The notes under the pieces were generated by a model. That model ran no database searches and was not told where the DNA came from. It was given only the letters and a program-made list of their open reading frames with translations. This document shows, one piece after another, positions 47,506-58,573 of a stretch of DNA of 64,000 nt. The position numbers and the translations under genes are program-made. The stretch comes from Macrothele yani (taxonomy: Eukaryota > Arthropoda > Arachnida > Araneae > Macrothelidae). The stretch lies in NCBI GenBank assembly GCA_039090855.1, contig CM077034.1, positions 228,248,701 through 228,312,700 of the forward strand. Direction: 5' to 3'. The first letter of the stretch is position 1. Each line of letters starts with the position of its first letter.

Positions 47506-47700
47506 TTCAATTTTACGGATACTAAGTATCTGACTTACCATCCTTATCACATTTACACCAAAAATCGGACTGTCATCTTCAAAATTAGTAGGACTACATT
47601 ATTGCCTGGTCTCAAGGAGCATACTCATAGTGGACACCAACTTCATGATAAAATAAAACCCCACTCAGCATGGCATTGAAGTTGCTCCAACTTCGCCATG

Positions 47701-48234
47701 CCTTTTTTGCTCGTGCGTACCTCTAGCCAACCTATGTTTGATTAACATGTGTTTTATGAAAAAATTCAAAAGAGGTGTTTTTGAGATTTTCTAAATCAAA
47801 AATTTTGAAAATTTGTCAGAACATTTTTATACTCCAAAGTGGGTTGCGTTGCACATCAAATTAAAACCCATAAAAACAGCTTTAAAAAGAACTATAGATG
47901 AGCCATCTAGCACCACTACATGCAGACTTATATTTTTTTGTGAATGGCATTCTTGCAAAATTTGCATTTTTTGCCGTTTCTGAAAATCAGAAATAAAAAA
48001 GAAAAACACTGACCCAAAAAATCTGAAAAGTTAGATTTTTCATATACTTCACAGGTTCAAACTATAAAATAAAAATCATTGAAATCTGAGATATCAAGGT
48101 CCAAACCCCTCGTTGATTTCACATGGAATAATCCATATTAACGAGGGGAATATTATGCGCCCCTTTTTTACACTTTCCAACCATAGGTTGAAGAAGCGTA
48201 TATGCTCCGGCTTTGTCCGTCTGTCCGACCTTCC
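47701..48234. other. Unassigned region
   Basis: AT-rich, with a minus-strand frame at 47827-48009 lacking a known motif. A TGTCCGTCTGTCCGACC stretch at 48216-48232 leads into the satellite. Confidence 0.45.
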
Positions 48235-51200
48235 GCACCATAACGCGAGTAAAAATGGTTCGATTTCGATGAAAATTTAGTATGTGGTAGAGGACCACAT
48301 ATGGACGAACCCTATTGAAAATGGACGAAACGGGGTCAAAGGTCAGGACATAGGAGCGACATCCTTTTCATTTCCCTTATGCGTCATAACTTCCGTAAAA
48401 ATGGTTCGATTTCGACGAAAATTTAGTATGTGGTAGAGGACCACATATGGACGAACCCTATTGAAAATGGACGAAACGGGGTCAAAGGTCAGGACATAGG
48501 AGCGACATCCTTTTCATTTCCCTTATGCGTCATAACTTCCGTAAAAATGGTTCGATTTCGACGAAAATTTAGTATGTGGTAGAGGACCACATATGGACGA
48601 ACCCTATTGAAAATGGACGAAACGGGATCAAAGGTCAGGACATAGGAGCGACATCCTTTTGATTTCCCTTATGCGTCATAACTTCCGTAAAAATGGTTCG
48701 ATTTCGACGAAAATTTAGTATGTGGTAGAGGACCACATATGGACGAACCCTATTGAAAATGGACGAAACGGGATCAAAGGTCAGGACATAGGAGCGACAT
48801 CCTTTTCATTTCCCTTATGCGTCATAACTTCCGTAAAAATGGTTCGATTTCGACGAAAATTTAGTATGTGGTAGAGGACCACATATGGACGAACCCTATT
48901 GAAAATGGACGAAACGGGATCAAAGGTCAGGACATAGGAGCGACATCCTTTTCATTTCCCTTATGCGTCATAACTTCCGTAAAAATGGTTCGATTTCGAC
49001 GAAAATTTAGTATGTGGTAGAGGACCACATATGGACGAACCCTATTGAAAATGGACGAAACGGGATCAAAGGTCAGGACATAGGAGCGACATCCTTTTCA
49101 TTTCCCTTATGCGTCATAACTTCCGTAAAAATGGTTCGATTTCGACGAAAATTTAGTATGTGGTAGAGGACCACATATGGACGAACCCTATTGAAAATGG
49201 ACGAAACGGGATCAAAGGTCAGGACATAGGAGCGACATCCTTTTCATTTCCCTTATGCGTCATAACTTCCGTAAAAATGGTTCGATTTCGACGAAAATTT
49301 AGTATGTGGTAGAGGACCACATATGGACGAACCCTATTGAAAATGGACGAAACGGGATCAAAGGTCAGGACATAGGAGCGACATCCTTTTCATTTCCCTT
49401 ATGCGTCATAACTTCCGTAAAAATGGTTCGATTTCGACGAAAATTTAGTATGTGGTAGAGGACCACATATGGACGAACCCTATTGAAAATGGACGAAACG
49501 GGATCAAAGGTCAGGACATAGGAGCGACATCCTTTTCATTTCCCTTATGCGTCATAACTTCCGTAAAAATGGTTCGATTTCGACGAAAATTTAGTATGTG
49601 GTAGAGGACCACATATGGACGAACCCTATTGAAAATGGACGAAACGGGATCAAAGGTCAGGACATAGGAGCGACATCCTTTTCATTTCCCTTATGCGTCA
49701 TAACTTCCGTAAAAATGGTTCGATTTCGACGAAAATTTAGTATGTGGTAGAGGACCACATATGGACGAACCCTATTGAAAATGGACGAAACGGGATCAAA
49801 GGTCAGGACATAGGAGCGACATCCTTTTGATTTCCCTTATGCGTCATAACTTCCGTAAAAATGGTTCGATTTCGACGAAAATTTAGTATGTGGTAGAGGA
49901 CCACATATGGACGAACCCTATTGAAAATGGACGAAACGGGATCAAAGGTCAGGACATAGGAGCGACATCCTTTTCATTTCCCTTATGCGTCATAACTTCC
50001 GTAAAAATGGTTCGATTTCGACGAAAATTTAGTATGTGGTAGAGGACCACATATGGACGAACCCTATTGAAAATGGACGAAACGGGATCAAAGGTCAGGA
50101 CATAGGAGCGACATCCTTTTCATTTCCCTTATGCGTCATAACTTCCGTAAAAATGGTTCGATTTCGACGAAAATTTAGTATGTGGTAGAGGACCACATAT
50201 GGACGAACCCTATTGAAAATGGACGAAACGGGATCAAAGGTCAGGACATAGGAGCGACATCCTTTTCATTTCCCTTATGCGTCATAACTTCCGTAAAAAT
50301 GGTTCGATTTCGACGAAAATTTAGTATGTGGTAGAGGACCACATATGGACGAACCCTATTGAAAATGGACGAAACGGGATCAAAGGTCAGGACATAGGAG
50401 CGACATCCTTTTCATTTCCCTTATGCGTCATAACTTCCGTAAAAATGGTTCGATTTCGACGAAAATTTAGTATGTGGTAGAGGACCACATATGGACGAAC
50501 CCTATTGAAAATGGACGAAACGGGATCAAAGGTCAGGACATAGGAGCGACATCCTTTTCATTTCCCTTATGCGTCATAACTTCCGTAAAAATGGTTCGAT
50601 TTCGACGAAAATTTAGTATGTGGTAGAGGACCACATATGGACGAACCCTATTGAAAATGGACGAAACGGGATCAAAGGTCAGGACATAGGAGCGACATCC
50701 TTTTCATTTCCCTTATGCGTCATAACTTCCGTAAAAATGGTTCGATTTCGACGAAAATTTAGTATGTGGTAGAGGACCACATATGGACGAACCCTATTGA
50801 AAATGGACGAAACGGGATCAAAGGTCAGGACATAGGAGCGACATCCTTTTCATTTCCCTTATGCGTCATAACTTCCGTAAAAATGGTTCGATTTCGACGA
50901 AAATTTAGTATGTGGTAGAGGACCACATATGGACGAACCCTATTGAAAATGGACGAAACGGGGTCAAAGGTCAGGACATAGGAGCGACATCCTTTTCATT
51001 TCCCTTATGCGTCATAACTTCCGTAAAAATGGTTCGATTTCGACGAAAATTTAGTATGTGGTAGAGGACCACATATGGACGAACCCTATTGAAAATGGAC
51101 GAAACGGGGTCAAAGGTCAGGACATAGGAGCGACATCCTTTTCATTTCCCTTATGCGTCATAACTTCCGTAAAAATGGTTCGATTTCGACGAAAATTTAG

Positions 51201-52755
51201 TATGTGGTAGAGGACCACATATGGACGAACCCTATTGAAAATGGACGAAACGGGGTCAAAGGTCAGGACATAGGAGCGACATCCTTTTCATTTCCCTTAT
51301 GCGTCATAACTTCCGTAAAAATGGTTCGATTTCGACGAAAATTTAGTATGTGGTAGAGGACCACATATGGACGAACCCTATTGAAAATGGACGAAACGGG
51401 GTCAAAGGTCAGGACATAGGAGCGACATCCTTTTCATTTCCCTTATGCGTCATAACTTCCGTAAAAATGGTTCGATTTCGACGAAAATTTAGTATGTGGT
51501 AGAGGACCACATATGGACGAACCCTATTGAAAATGGACGAAACGGGATCAAAGGTCAGGACATAGGAGCGACATCCTTTTCATTTCCCTTATGCGTCATA
51601 ACTTCCGTAAAAATGGTTCGATTTCGACGAAAATTTAGTATGTGGTAGAGGACCACATATGGACGAACCCTATTGAAAATGGACGAAACGGGGTCAAAGG
51701 TCAGGACATAGGAGCGACATCCTTTTCATTTCCCTTATGCGTCATAACTTCCGTAAAAATGGTTCGATTTCGACGAAAATTTAGTATGTGGTAGAGGACC
51801 ACATATGGACGAACCCTATTGAAAATGGACGAAACGGGGTCAAAGGTCAGGACATAGGAGCGACATCCTTTTCATTTCCCTTATGCGTCATAACTTCCGT
51901 AAAAATGGTTCGATTTCGACGAAAATTTAGTATGTGGTAGAGGACCACATATGGACGAACCCTATTGAAAATGGACGAAACTGGGTCAAAGGTCAGGACA
52001 TAGGAGCGACATCCTTTTCATTTCCCTTATGCGTCATAACTTCCGTAAAAATGGTTCGATTTCGACGAAAATTTAGTATGTGGTAGAGGACCACATATGG
52101 ACGAACCCTATTGAAAATGGACGAAACGGGATCAAAGGTCAGGACATAGGAGCGACATCCTTTTCATTTCCCTTATGCGTCATAACTTCCGTAAAAATGG
52201 TTCGATTTCGACGAAAATTTAGTATGTGGTAGAGGACCACATATGGACGAACCCTATTGAAAATGGACGAAACGGGGTCAAAGGTCAGGACATAGGAGCG
52301 ACATCCTTTTCATTTCCCTTATGCGTCATAACTTCCGTAAAAATGGTTCGATTTCGACGAAAATTTAGTATGTGGTAGAGGACCACATATGGACGAACCC
52401 TATTGAAAATGGACGAAACGGGATCAAAGGTCAGGACATAGGAGCGACATCCTTTTCATTTCCCTTATGCGTCATAACTTCCGTAAAAATGGTTCGATTT
52501 CGACGAAAATTTAGTATGTGGTAGAGGACCACATATGGACGAACCCTATTGAAAATGGACGAAACGGGGTCAAAGGTCAGGATATAGGAGCGAGATCCAT
52601 TCCATTTCTCTTATGCTCCATAACTTCCGTAAAAATGGTTCGATTTCGTTGAAAATTTAGTATGTGGTAGGGAACCACCTGAGGATAAACTTTTGAAAGT
52701 GAGCAAAATGGGGTCAAAGGATAGGACATAGGAGCGGGATCCATTCCATCGCCCT
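48235..52755. repeat. 146-bp satellite array, ~30 copies
   Basis: Monomers repeat at exactly 146 bp (GCGTCATAAC at 48381, 48527, 48673 and so on) with very few differences, mainly ACGGGGTC versus ACGGGATC. Each carries a perfect dyad TATGTGGT-AGAGG-ACCACATA. A rare variant (CCTTTTGATTTCC) recurs exactly eight monomers apart (48661 and 49829), suggesting duplication of an eight-unit block. The first and last copies (48235-48290 and 52580-52755) are diverged. No open frame. It ends directly against a mariner. Confidence 0.97.
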
Positions 52756-52756
52756 T

Positions 52757-53745
52757 ATGCGTCTTTGGCCATCTGTCTGCCAGCTTTTCGATTCCGCCGC
52801 GGTACCAGTTCTTGTCCTTCGAGGCGAAGAACCCCTTCACCGCAGCTGTCACCTCCTCCTGCTTGCCTCCAGCGACGAAAGTGGGCCATGGACCGGAACA
52901 AGTAGTAATCCAACGGTTCAAGGTCAGGACTATATACTAGGTGTGATATCAGTTGGAAGTCCTGAAGTTCCTGGAGTTCTGCCTGGGTCGCTCGCGCGGT
53001 ATGAGACCGAGTATCATCCTGCTGTAGGAGAGTGCGCCTTCTGTTCACCAGTACCAGGAACTTCTCCTCCAAAACGGTATACATCCATTCCAGCTGTTCA
53101 GAGTGGAGGTTGGCGTTGATGGTCAAACTGTCTGGAACAAATTCGCGATGTTTTATACCCTCGAAATTCCACCAGACGAAGAACATCACCTTGTGCTCAA
53201 AGCGCCCAGAATTGGAAACATGTTCAGGAAGCTGGTTCCGGATCACCACTGCCGTTGTGTGTCAGAATTACGGAAATAGACCCACTTTTCATCGCACGTA
53301 ATAATTCTCTTGAGGATACATAGATCGCGCGGGTTTTGTAGGAGTTTTGCGCACACTCCCACTTAGCGGTTTGCTTCAGCTGGCGTCAGTTCGTGAAGTA
53401 CAATTCAGCAGCAACTCCTGTAGACCTTATCGATGTCCTCAAGTTGAGGAACCATGGTGGCTTGTGACATGCCCAGCTCGCCTGGTAATCTCCGAATGCT
53501 GGTTGTTGAATTTGCCTGTACAGCCTGGCGCACGGCCTCCGAATCCACAGTTCGAGGCCTAACTGTCCTTGTCTGACGATCGAGGTTTCTGTCACGTGAG
53601 CGAAATATCTTGATCGATCTGGTTGCGGTGCTGTGGCTCACGGAACTTTCTCCTTTTCCATGACAAATGTTTAGTGTTGCTTGAGCAGCGTTATAACCGA
53701 TTTCAAGCTCGTAAAGCAAAAACTCCCTAATAATTCGGTTAGTGC
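52757..53745 (-). pseudogene. Mariner transposase pseudogene, truncated by satellite and LINE
   Basis: Minus-strand frames give the N-terminal domain (REFLLYELEIGYNAAQAT and RRLPGELGMSQATMV), then VMFFVWWNFEGI, then LLQQDDTRSHTARATQAEL with the second Asp. YSPDLEPLDYYLFRSMAHF follows with the third Asp, and DKNWYRGGIEKLADRWPKT closes it. Frameshifts separate these blocks. Its 5' end is fused in frame to LINE text at about 53745, and its 3' end is cut by the 146-bp satellite. Same family as the copy at 59757-60812. Confidence 0.8.
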
Positions 53746-54050
53746 ATCCCTTACCAGGCATAAAGCCACTTTGCACATCCCACACTTTCTCTGATGTAAG
53801 GCCCCGTGCCTTATCAATAACAGCCTTTTCCAATTACTTTCCCTGCAAAACTCAGAAAACAGATACCACGAAAGTTCTTGCAGTCAGTCTGATCACCTTT
53901 TCCCTTATACAAGGGAACAATGATTGCATCCTTCCAATCCCGAGGGACCATTCCTAACTCCAATCACAACTGGCAAATTTCAGTTAACCCGTCAATTACA
54001 GAGTCACCACCATATTTCAACATCTCGGCATGGTGGTCACACTGCAGCCA
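53745..54050 (-). pseudogene. Non-LTR retrotransposon reverse transcriptase fragment
   Basis: Minus-strand text gives PRDWKDAIIVPLYKGKGDQT and CKNFRGICFLSFAGK, the first conserved blocks of LINE reverse transcriptases, followed by VWDVQSGFMPGKGCTN. The mariner at 52757 is inserted directly after. Related to the pieces at 58574-59225. Clade (RTE, jockey-like or CR1-like) not resolved. Confidence 0.75.
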
Positions 54051-54354
54051 TCAACTCCCGCAGCCTTACCATTCATCACTATCAACTCCCGCTGCCTTAA
54101 CATTCATCACTACCAAACTCCGGCAGCCTTACCATTCATCACTATCAACTCCCGCAGCCTTAACATTCATCACTACCAAACTCCGGCAGCCTTACCATTC
54201 ATCACTATCAACTCCCGCAGCCTTACCATTCATAACTATCAACTCCCGCAGCCTTACCATTCATCACTATCAACTCCCGCAGCCTTACCATTCATCACTA
54301 TCAACTCCCGCAGCCTTACCATTCATCACTATCAACTCCCGCAGCCTTACCATT
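54046..54354. repeat. 31-bp minisatellite, ~10 copies
   Basis: Unit ACCATTCATCACTATCAACT CCCGCAGCCTT, with a variant ACTACCAAACTCCGG in three copies. A 31-bp period shifts frame each repeat, so the two overlapping frames (53920-54393, 54030-54404) are repeat artefacts. Confidence 0.9.
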
Positions 54355-55364
54355 CTGAAATATTTTTACACTGTAAAAACAGTGTATTTTTGATAAAATC
54401 TTAAATTCGAATTTTAATGTGTAATCACAAAAAGTGTATAAATGAATTACATATGACTGAGTAAAAAGTAAAAGAAACTATAACAAAATATCAGGACTTA
54501 ATAAGAATTACATATAAAAGTGAGAAATGTTTAATTGAGAAATGCACCACTGAGGGTTATTTAACAATTACAATATTTGAAGAATCAAGAGGACGTACTT
54601 CATGCCAAGTAACTTTTATTTCATTAGTTACCTTCAGTATTTGCAATGCTCGACAAATCCAGGGTGGCATGTCACCCAGGCGCCTAGAAATCTGACCCCG
54701 ACGCCCAATTTTTTTTCTACAGATTATGTAATCTGCTGTAAACACCGTAATTTCTGTCGTATAATCCACAGATTATCTTAAAAAAGTTATGAAATTGTGT
54801 TCACCTGATAACATACCAGTAAAGAAAAAAAAAAGTGTTTCCACGTCGTTTTAAAAAATCCACTTGGTAATTGTCGGGAGAAGTGGTGTTATTGAAAAGA
54901 ACCTAAAATTGCGGTAAGAGAAAAAATGTAAAGCAATATGGAGATAGAGGAGGACAGCAAAGAGATTGAAAGGGTATTTTTATTCTTGCGAGCATTCCAA
55001 CGGAAAATATGACGCAACAAATGTGGTACTATTTGCGCTCGCGGAACCCTACGTGCTGTAAGAAGTCTGCAGAGCTAAACCATGACAAGTAATCATTTCG
55101 AGAATTGTATTCGTTAGTTCTGCTGTGGTAAATGTTATATTTTTGGATTTATTTCGCTATTCAGTTGAAACACATTCAGAAAAGAAACAATTGCTATGGA
55201 TTGTCTGTAATTTCAACAGATACTTTAAGCCTAACCAATAAACTACTGTAATGCAAAAGCGAGGGATTTTAGTTTTATGTTTAATTAAAAGTAACACAAA
55301 AGCACTTAAAAATAACAGTTGCTTTTTCAAGATGATCGTTTCTCTCAAAAATCCCTTTTCTTAC
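54355..55364. other. Intronic or 3' region, no recognised gene
   Basis: AT-rich. A minus-strand frame at 54769-54557 (IGRRGQISRRLGDMPPWICR) is preceded by an acceptor-like TTTTCTACAG complement near 54715, but it does not match the expected end of the PHRF1 C-terminal domain. It could be an element remnant or another exon; undecided. Confidence 0.35.
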
Positions 55365-55493
55365 CTTAGGTACAGCCCGGCGCATTATTTCTTTATATTC
55401 ATCTTTCGTGATTAAACCTGTGGTGTAGAAATCTTTCAGGTAGTACTTGACTTCAGCGACGATGCTTTCTTTCAAGTTGTGTTTGGACGGCAC
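55365..55493 (-). CDS. Exon of a PHRF1-like gene (C-terminal helical domain)
   Basis: 129-bp, phase-0 exon between acceptor TTTGCTGTAG| and donor AAG|GTAAGA on the minus strand, 43 codons. The peptide (VPSKHNLKESIVAEVKYYLK, then DFYTTGLITKDEYKEIMRRA) resembles the C-terminal helical, SRI-like domain of PHRF1 and related SCAF proteins. In those it contacts the phosphorylated RNA polymerase II tail. The reading frame continuing past the donor is intron read-through. The exon pairs in phase with the upstream exon at 60912-61814. The remainder of the domain, expected in a later exon, was not found down to 54400. Family assignment from memory of the motif. Confidence 0.6.
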
Positions 55494-55759
55494 CTACAGC
55501 AAAGTTCAAAATGACAAATTTACATTGACACCATGGAAAGCAAAATGTTTAAATAAAAAGCACTGAAAACGTTAAAAGATAAAAACTGCAGAGTTAACAA
55601 TTGACTGTAATAAATAACTGCACAAGAGAAATGTTGTTCAACAATAGTGCAACTCAGTCACATACATATTACATATCACTAAGCTGTTCTCTGAGGTTCA
55701 GAGGTTTGTTCCTCAAAGAAATCTCATCTGCCAGATTAAAGTTTAAAACTGATGGAACA

Positions 55760-56345
55760 GCAAAGTTTCAAGCTGTCTATGTCTCAGTTGCGTGGAGACA
55801 TTCATGTTCCTATGTCTCAGTTACTTAAGGACTTTCAGATTCCTATGTCTCAGTTACTTAAGGACTTTCAGATTCCTATGTCTCAGTTACTTAAGGACTT
55901 TCAGATTCCTATGACTCCGTTGCTTCCGGACTTTCAGATTCCTATGTCTCAGCGATTTGAGAACTTTCAGATTCCTATGTCTCAGATATCTGAGAACTTT
56001 CAGATTCCTATGACTCAGTTGCTTGAGGACTTTCAGATTCCTATGTCTCAGATATTTGAGGACTTTCAGATTACTATGCCTCAGTTGCTTGAGGACTTTC
56101 AGATTCCTATGACTCAGTTGCTTGAGGACTTTCAGATTCCTATGTCTCAGATATTTGAGGACTTTCAGATTACTATGACTCAGTTGCTTGAGGACTTTCA
56201 GATTACTATGTCTCAGATATTTGAGGACTTTCAGATTTCTATGACTCCGTTAGTTTAGAACTTTCAGATTCCTATGTCTCAGTTGCTTGAGGACTTTGAA
56301 ATTCCCATGTGTCAGTTGCTTGAGGACTTTCAGATTCCTATGTCT
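55760..56345. repeat. 33-bp minisatellite, ~17 copies
   Basis: Unit CTTTCAGATTCCTATGTCTC AGTTGCTTGAGGA. It lies in the intron between the two PHRF1-like exons, opposite to the gene's direction when read as FQIPMSQLLED repeats. Copies are moderately diverged and some alternate GTTGCTTG with ATATTTG. Confidence 0.92.
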
Positions 56346-56499
56346 CAGTTTGCTTTGAATGTTCTTTCGATTTCCCATGTATTGATATTATGAAGAATAT
56401 CTCTTCCTTCATTGATTTGATGGAACTAAAATTTACTGTTGGTGCATCAAATGTCTCCATTCACAGCAATCTCTGCATGCAACTTGAGCTTCACTGGCT

Positions 56500-57060
56500 T
56501 CCATCACACGTCTCACACAAAACCTTTTCTACTTCAAACTTACTATCTTCTTCTGATGCAGACATTCCCGAATCTGGTCCTCCCATGATTTTCTTGGCCT
56601 TTCTCTACCTTTCGTTCCTGCCACTTGTGCTGAACAAATTATCTTAGTTAGAATTCTTTCAGGATAGCCAAACCACCTCAGAATATTTCTTTCCCCCTAT
56701 TACTACACATCTCAACAAGACCTTTTGTACTTCATACTCATTATCTTTCTTCTCAGGCAGACATTCCAGAATCCTGTTCTCCCATGATTTCCTTGGCCTT
56801 CCTCCACCTTTCTTTCCTGCCACTCATGCTGAATAAATTCCTTTACAGCATTCTTTCACCAAGGCCAAACCACCTCAATATATCTGTTTCATCCTTACTA
56901 TCACATATCTCACGCAAAAACGTTTGTACCTCACACGCATTATTTTTTCTCTTTTCTGAATCTGGTCCTCCCACAATTTCCTTGGTCTTCCTCTACCCTC
57001 TTTCCTGCCACGTGGGCTGAATAAATTCTCTTAGTTAAGCATCTGATCAGTCATTCTTTC
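56500..57060 (-). repeat. Tandemly triplicated LINE C-terminal segment
   Basis: On the minus strand three ~190-bp copies each encode a GRPRKxW-type motif (RGRPRKLWEDQIQK, GGRPRKSWENRIL, RGRPRKIMGGPDS). Each is preceded by a Trp-rich stretch like the WFGHV region of LINE ORF2 C-termini. Stops and frameshifts are frequent. Immediately upstream on the minus strand is the reverse transcriptase piece at 57061-57709. Confidence 0.65.
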
Positions 57061-57948
57061 AACATGCCCAAACCACCTAAGGATACTTGTCTCCACCCTG
57101 CTGACAGCATTTTGCCTCACATTACAGATCTTTGTTCCTCACAAGATTCAAAATATATATTGCCACAATCTCTCCATAAGTAACTGATCTCTCCAGCACA
57201 TAAATGTCTTTTCTGCAGTACCCAGGTTTTACTGGCTTACATCAGAAAAGGAACAATTACACTTTCATACAGAGTCATTCGGGACTTCTTTGGGAACCCA
57301 TGGTTCGTGTGAAATCCTCTTAAAGCAGCAATGACTTTGTGAGATGAATTCACTCACCTACTAATTTTGCCATCTAATTTGTTCTCTCTGACAAATATAT
57401 TTTATAAATATACAAATGTTTCTCCCCTAGTCAATCACTGCGCCATTTAAACTTACCTTGCATTCAGTGCTAACAGTTTCTCACTCAAAAACCGTACCTC
57501 TGATTTTTCCCTTATTTGAATTTCACATGAACTTCACACATCCGACACAACATCATATGCAATTCACTTTTGCTCTCTGCCAGCAGGATTGTGTCATCAG
57601 CATACAGCAATCTACAAACACAGACATTACTAAGACCTGAACCAGTATTGTCCATTCTGGCATCACGTATGCACACATCTATAAATATATTAAATATCCA
57701 TTGGGACATTCCACAAGTTTGTCTGACTTCTGCCCAGGTAGAAACCCATTTCGATAAACGCCATTCACTGAGGCAAATGCTTTATATTACAAGCGTACAT
57801 ATCTTTAAACATCCAGGGTGACATTACACAAACTTGTCTGACTTCTGCATCAGTTGAAAATAATTTCATTAAAACACCATTCACTCGTGCACATGCTCTA
57901 TACTTCAAGGATACCGAATTTTTACACAAATAAGCCGAGTCTCTTATA
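57061..57948 (-). pseudogene. Non-LTR retrotransposon reverse transcriptase, central part
   Basis: The minus-strand frame 57709-57512 gives MSQWIFNIFIDVCIRDARMD and the catalytic LLYADDTILLAESKSEL, with the YADD motif. Further on come VRENKLDGKIS (near 57390) and ALRGF (near 57310), part of the region after the fingers/palm. The segment just before YADD is locally duplicated (VRQTC-type text at 57720 and 57835). Interrupted upstream by the small inverted-repeat element at 57949. Confidence 0.75.
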
Positions 57949-58573
57949 CAGGGTGATTCATAAAGAAGTATACAGTTTCAACGCACTATAAAACAAGAAC
58001 AATGTTAGATACTTTATGTTACCCGTAACAGAATTGTAAGGGAATATTTCAAATTTTTTAGAGACAGTCACAGATGTTCTATGTGTGCACCCTTAGTCAC
58101 ACGACACACATCGAGCAGGTTATCCATTTCCGCCCAAACGCGAGGAAAGATATCTCAATCGGGCTTCGTTGAATGGTGGTGAAAACACTATCGACGACTT
58201 CTTCCGATACACGCGGTCGTCCCAGTTAAGTTTGCACAAACAGCCCGTAGTTTCAAATTGTTTATGCCAATCGTAGATAGATTTTCGGGTTGGAGGTTCT
58301 GTTCCGAGTCGTGATCGAAAATGCAGTTGCACAACAGTTACAGATTCCGTTTTGCTCAATTCAAGAACACAAAACTCCTTCTCCACTGCAGACGCTGCCA
58401 TTTTGACTGACTAGGCACGTCACACGCGAGCTATCGCCTACGTCACTTCCCTCAGTAGCGGGACACACACTTTATGAGTACATCTACCTTACGGTTCGCA
58501 ATTGTGGTCCGTGTCTTCAACTTTACTGTTTGACAGCGTCTGTAATTTGTATACTTCTTTATGAATCACCCTG
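57949..58573 (-). mobile_element. Non-autonomous Tc1/mariner-superfamily element
   Basis: Perfect inverted repeats of 25 bp or more (CAGGGTGATTCATAAAGAAG and its complement) at both ends, with TA target duplications (57947-57948 and 58574-58575). 625 bp, too short for a full transposase. Contains only an N-terminal DNA-binding fragment on the minus strand (58401 downward). Sits inside the LINE remnant. Confidence 0.92.
58120..58401 (-). pseudogene. Transposase N-terminal fragment in the short element
   Basis: Starts MAASAVEKEFCVLELSKTES and continues with PPTRKSIYDWHKQFETTGCL, the paired helix-turn-helix N-terminus of an IS630/mariner-related family common in arthropods. After CKLNWDDRV the frame breaks. 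No catalytic residues remain, so the element is internally deleted. Confidence 0.8.

Larger units (their letters stand above)
47115..47587. mobile_element. Inverted-repeat element with two facing tRNA-like arms (copy 1)
   Basis: The ends (ACAAATTTTGAAGATGACA at 47129 and TGTCATCTTCAAAAT at 47572) are inverted. Inside them, both arms carry a tRNA-like sequence in opposite orientation (minus 47218-47290, plus about 47432-47505). The element is flanked by a perfect 15-bp direct repeat GTAGGACTACATTAT (47100-47114 and 47588-47602), and it interrupts a mariner remnant. A 15-bp target duplication points to target-primed retrotransposition rather than a TIR DNA transposon. The loop is ~140 bp of unrecognised sequence. 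No coding capacity. Confidence 0.8.
46760..47700 (-). pseudogene. Degenerate mariner, split by an inserted element
   Basis: Minus-strand text left of the insertion gives GNWQLFRDNDPAHSIRLLQV with the second catalytic Asp (about 47040-46965). After frameshifts it gives LFPK-like and KEDIADCFEKLKG stretches near 46800. On the other side of the insertion (47690-47603), MLSGVLFYHEVGVHYEYAP fits the region preceding it. The inverted-repeat tRNA-like element at 47115-47587 interrupts it. Old copy, many stops. Confidence 0.55.

Noticed and set aside
54030..54404. Two overlapping frames with HHYQLPQP-type repeats
   Set aside because: The 31-bp period makes frames cycle; same DNA repeat read in two registers.
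54557..54769. Minus-strand 70-codon frame as the terminal PHRF1 exon
   Set aside because: Sequence after the acceptor-like site does not resemble the expected end of the C-terminal helical domain; kept only as an undecided remark.
55752..56258. 168-codon frame with FQIPMSQLLED repeats
   Set aside because: A 33-bp minisatellite in an intron of a gene on the other strand; repeats decay without respect for the frame after 56258.
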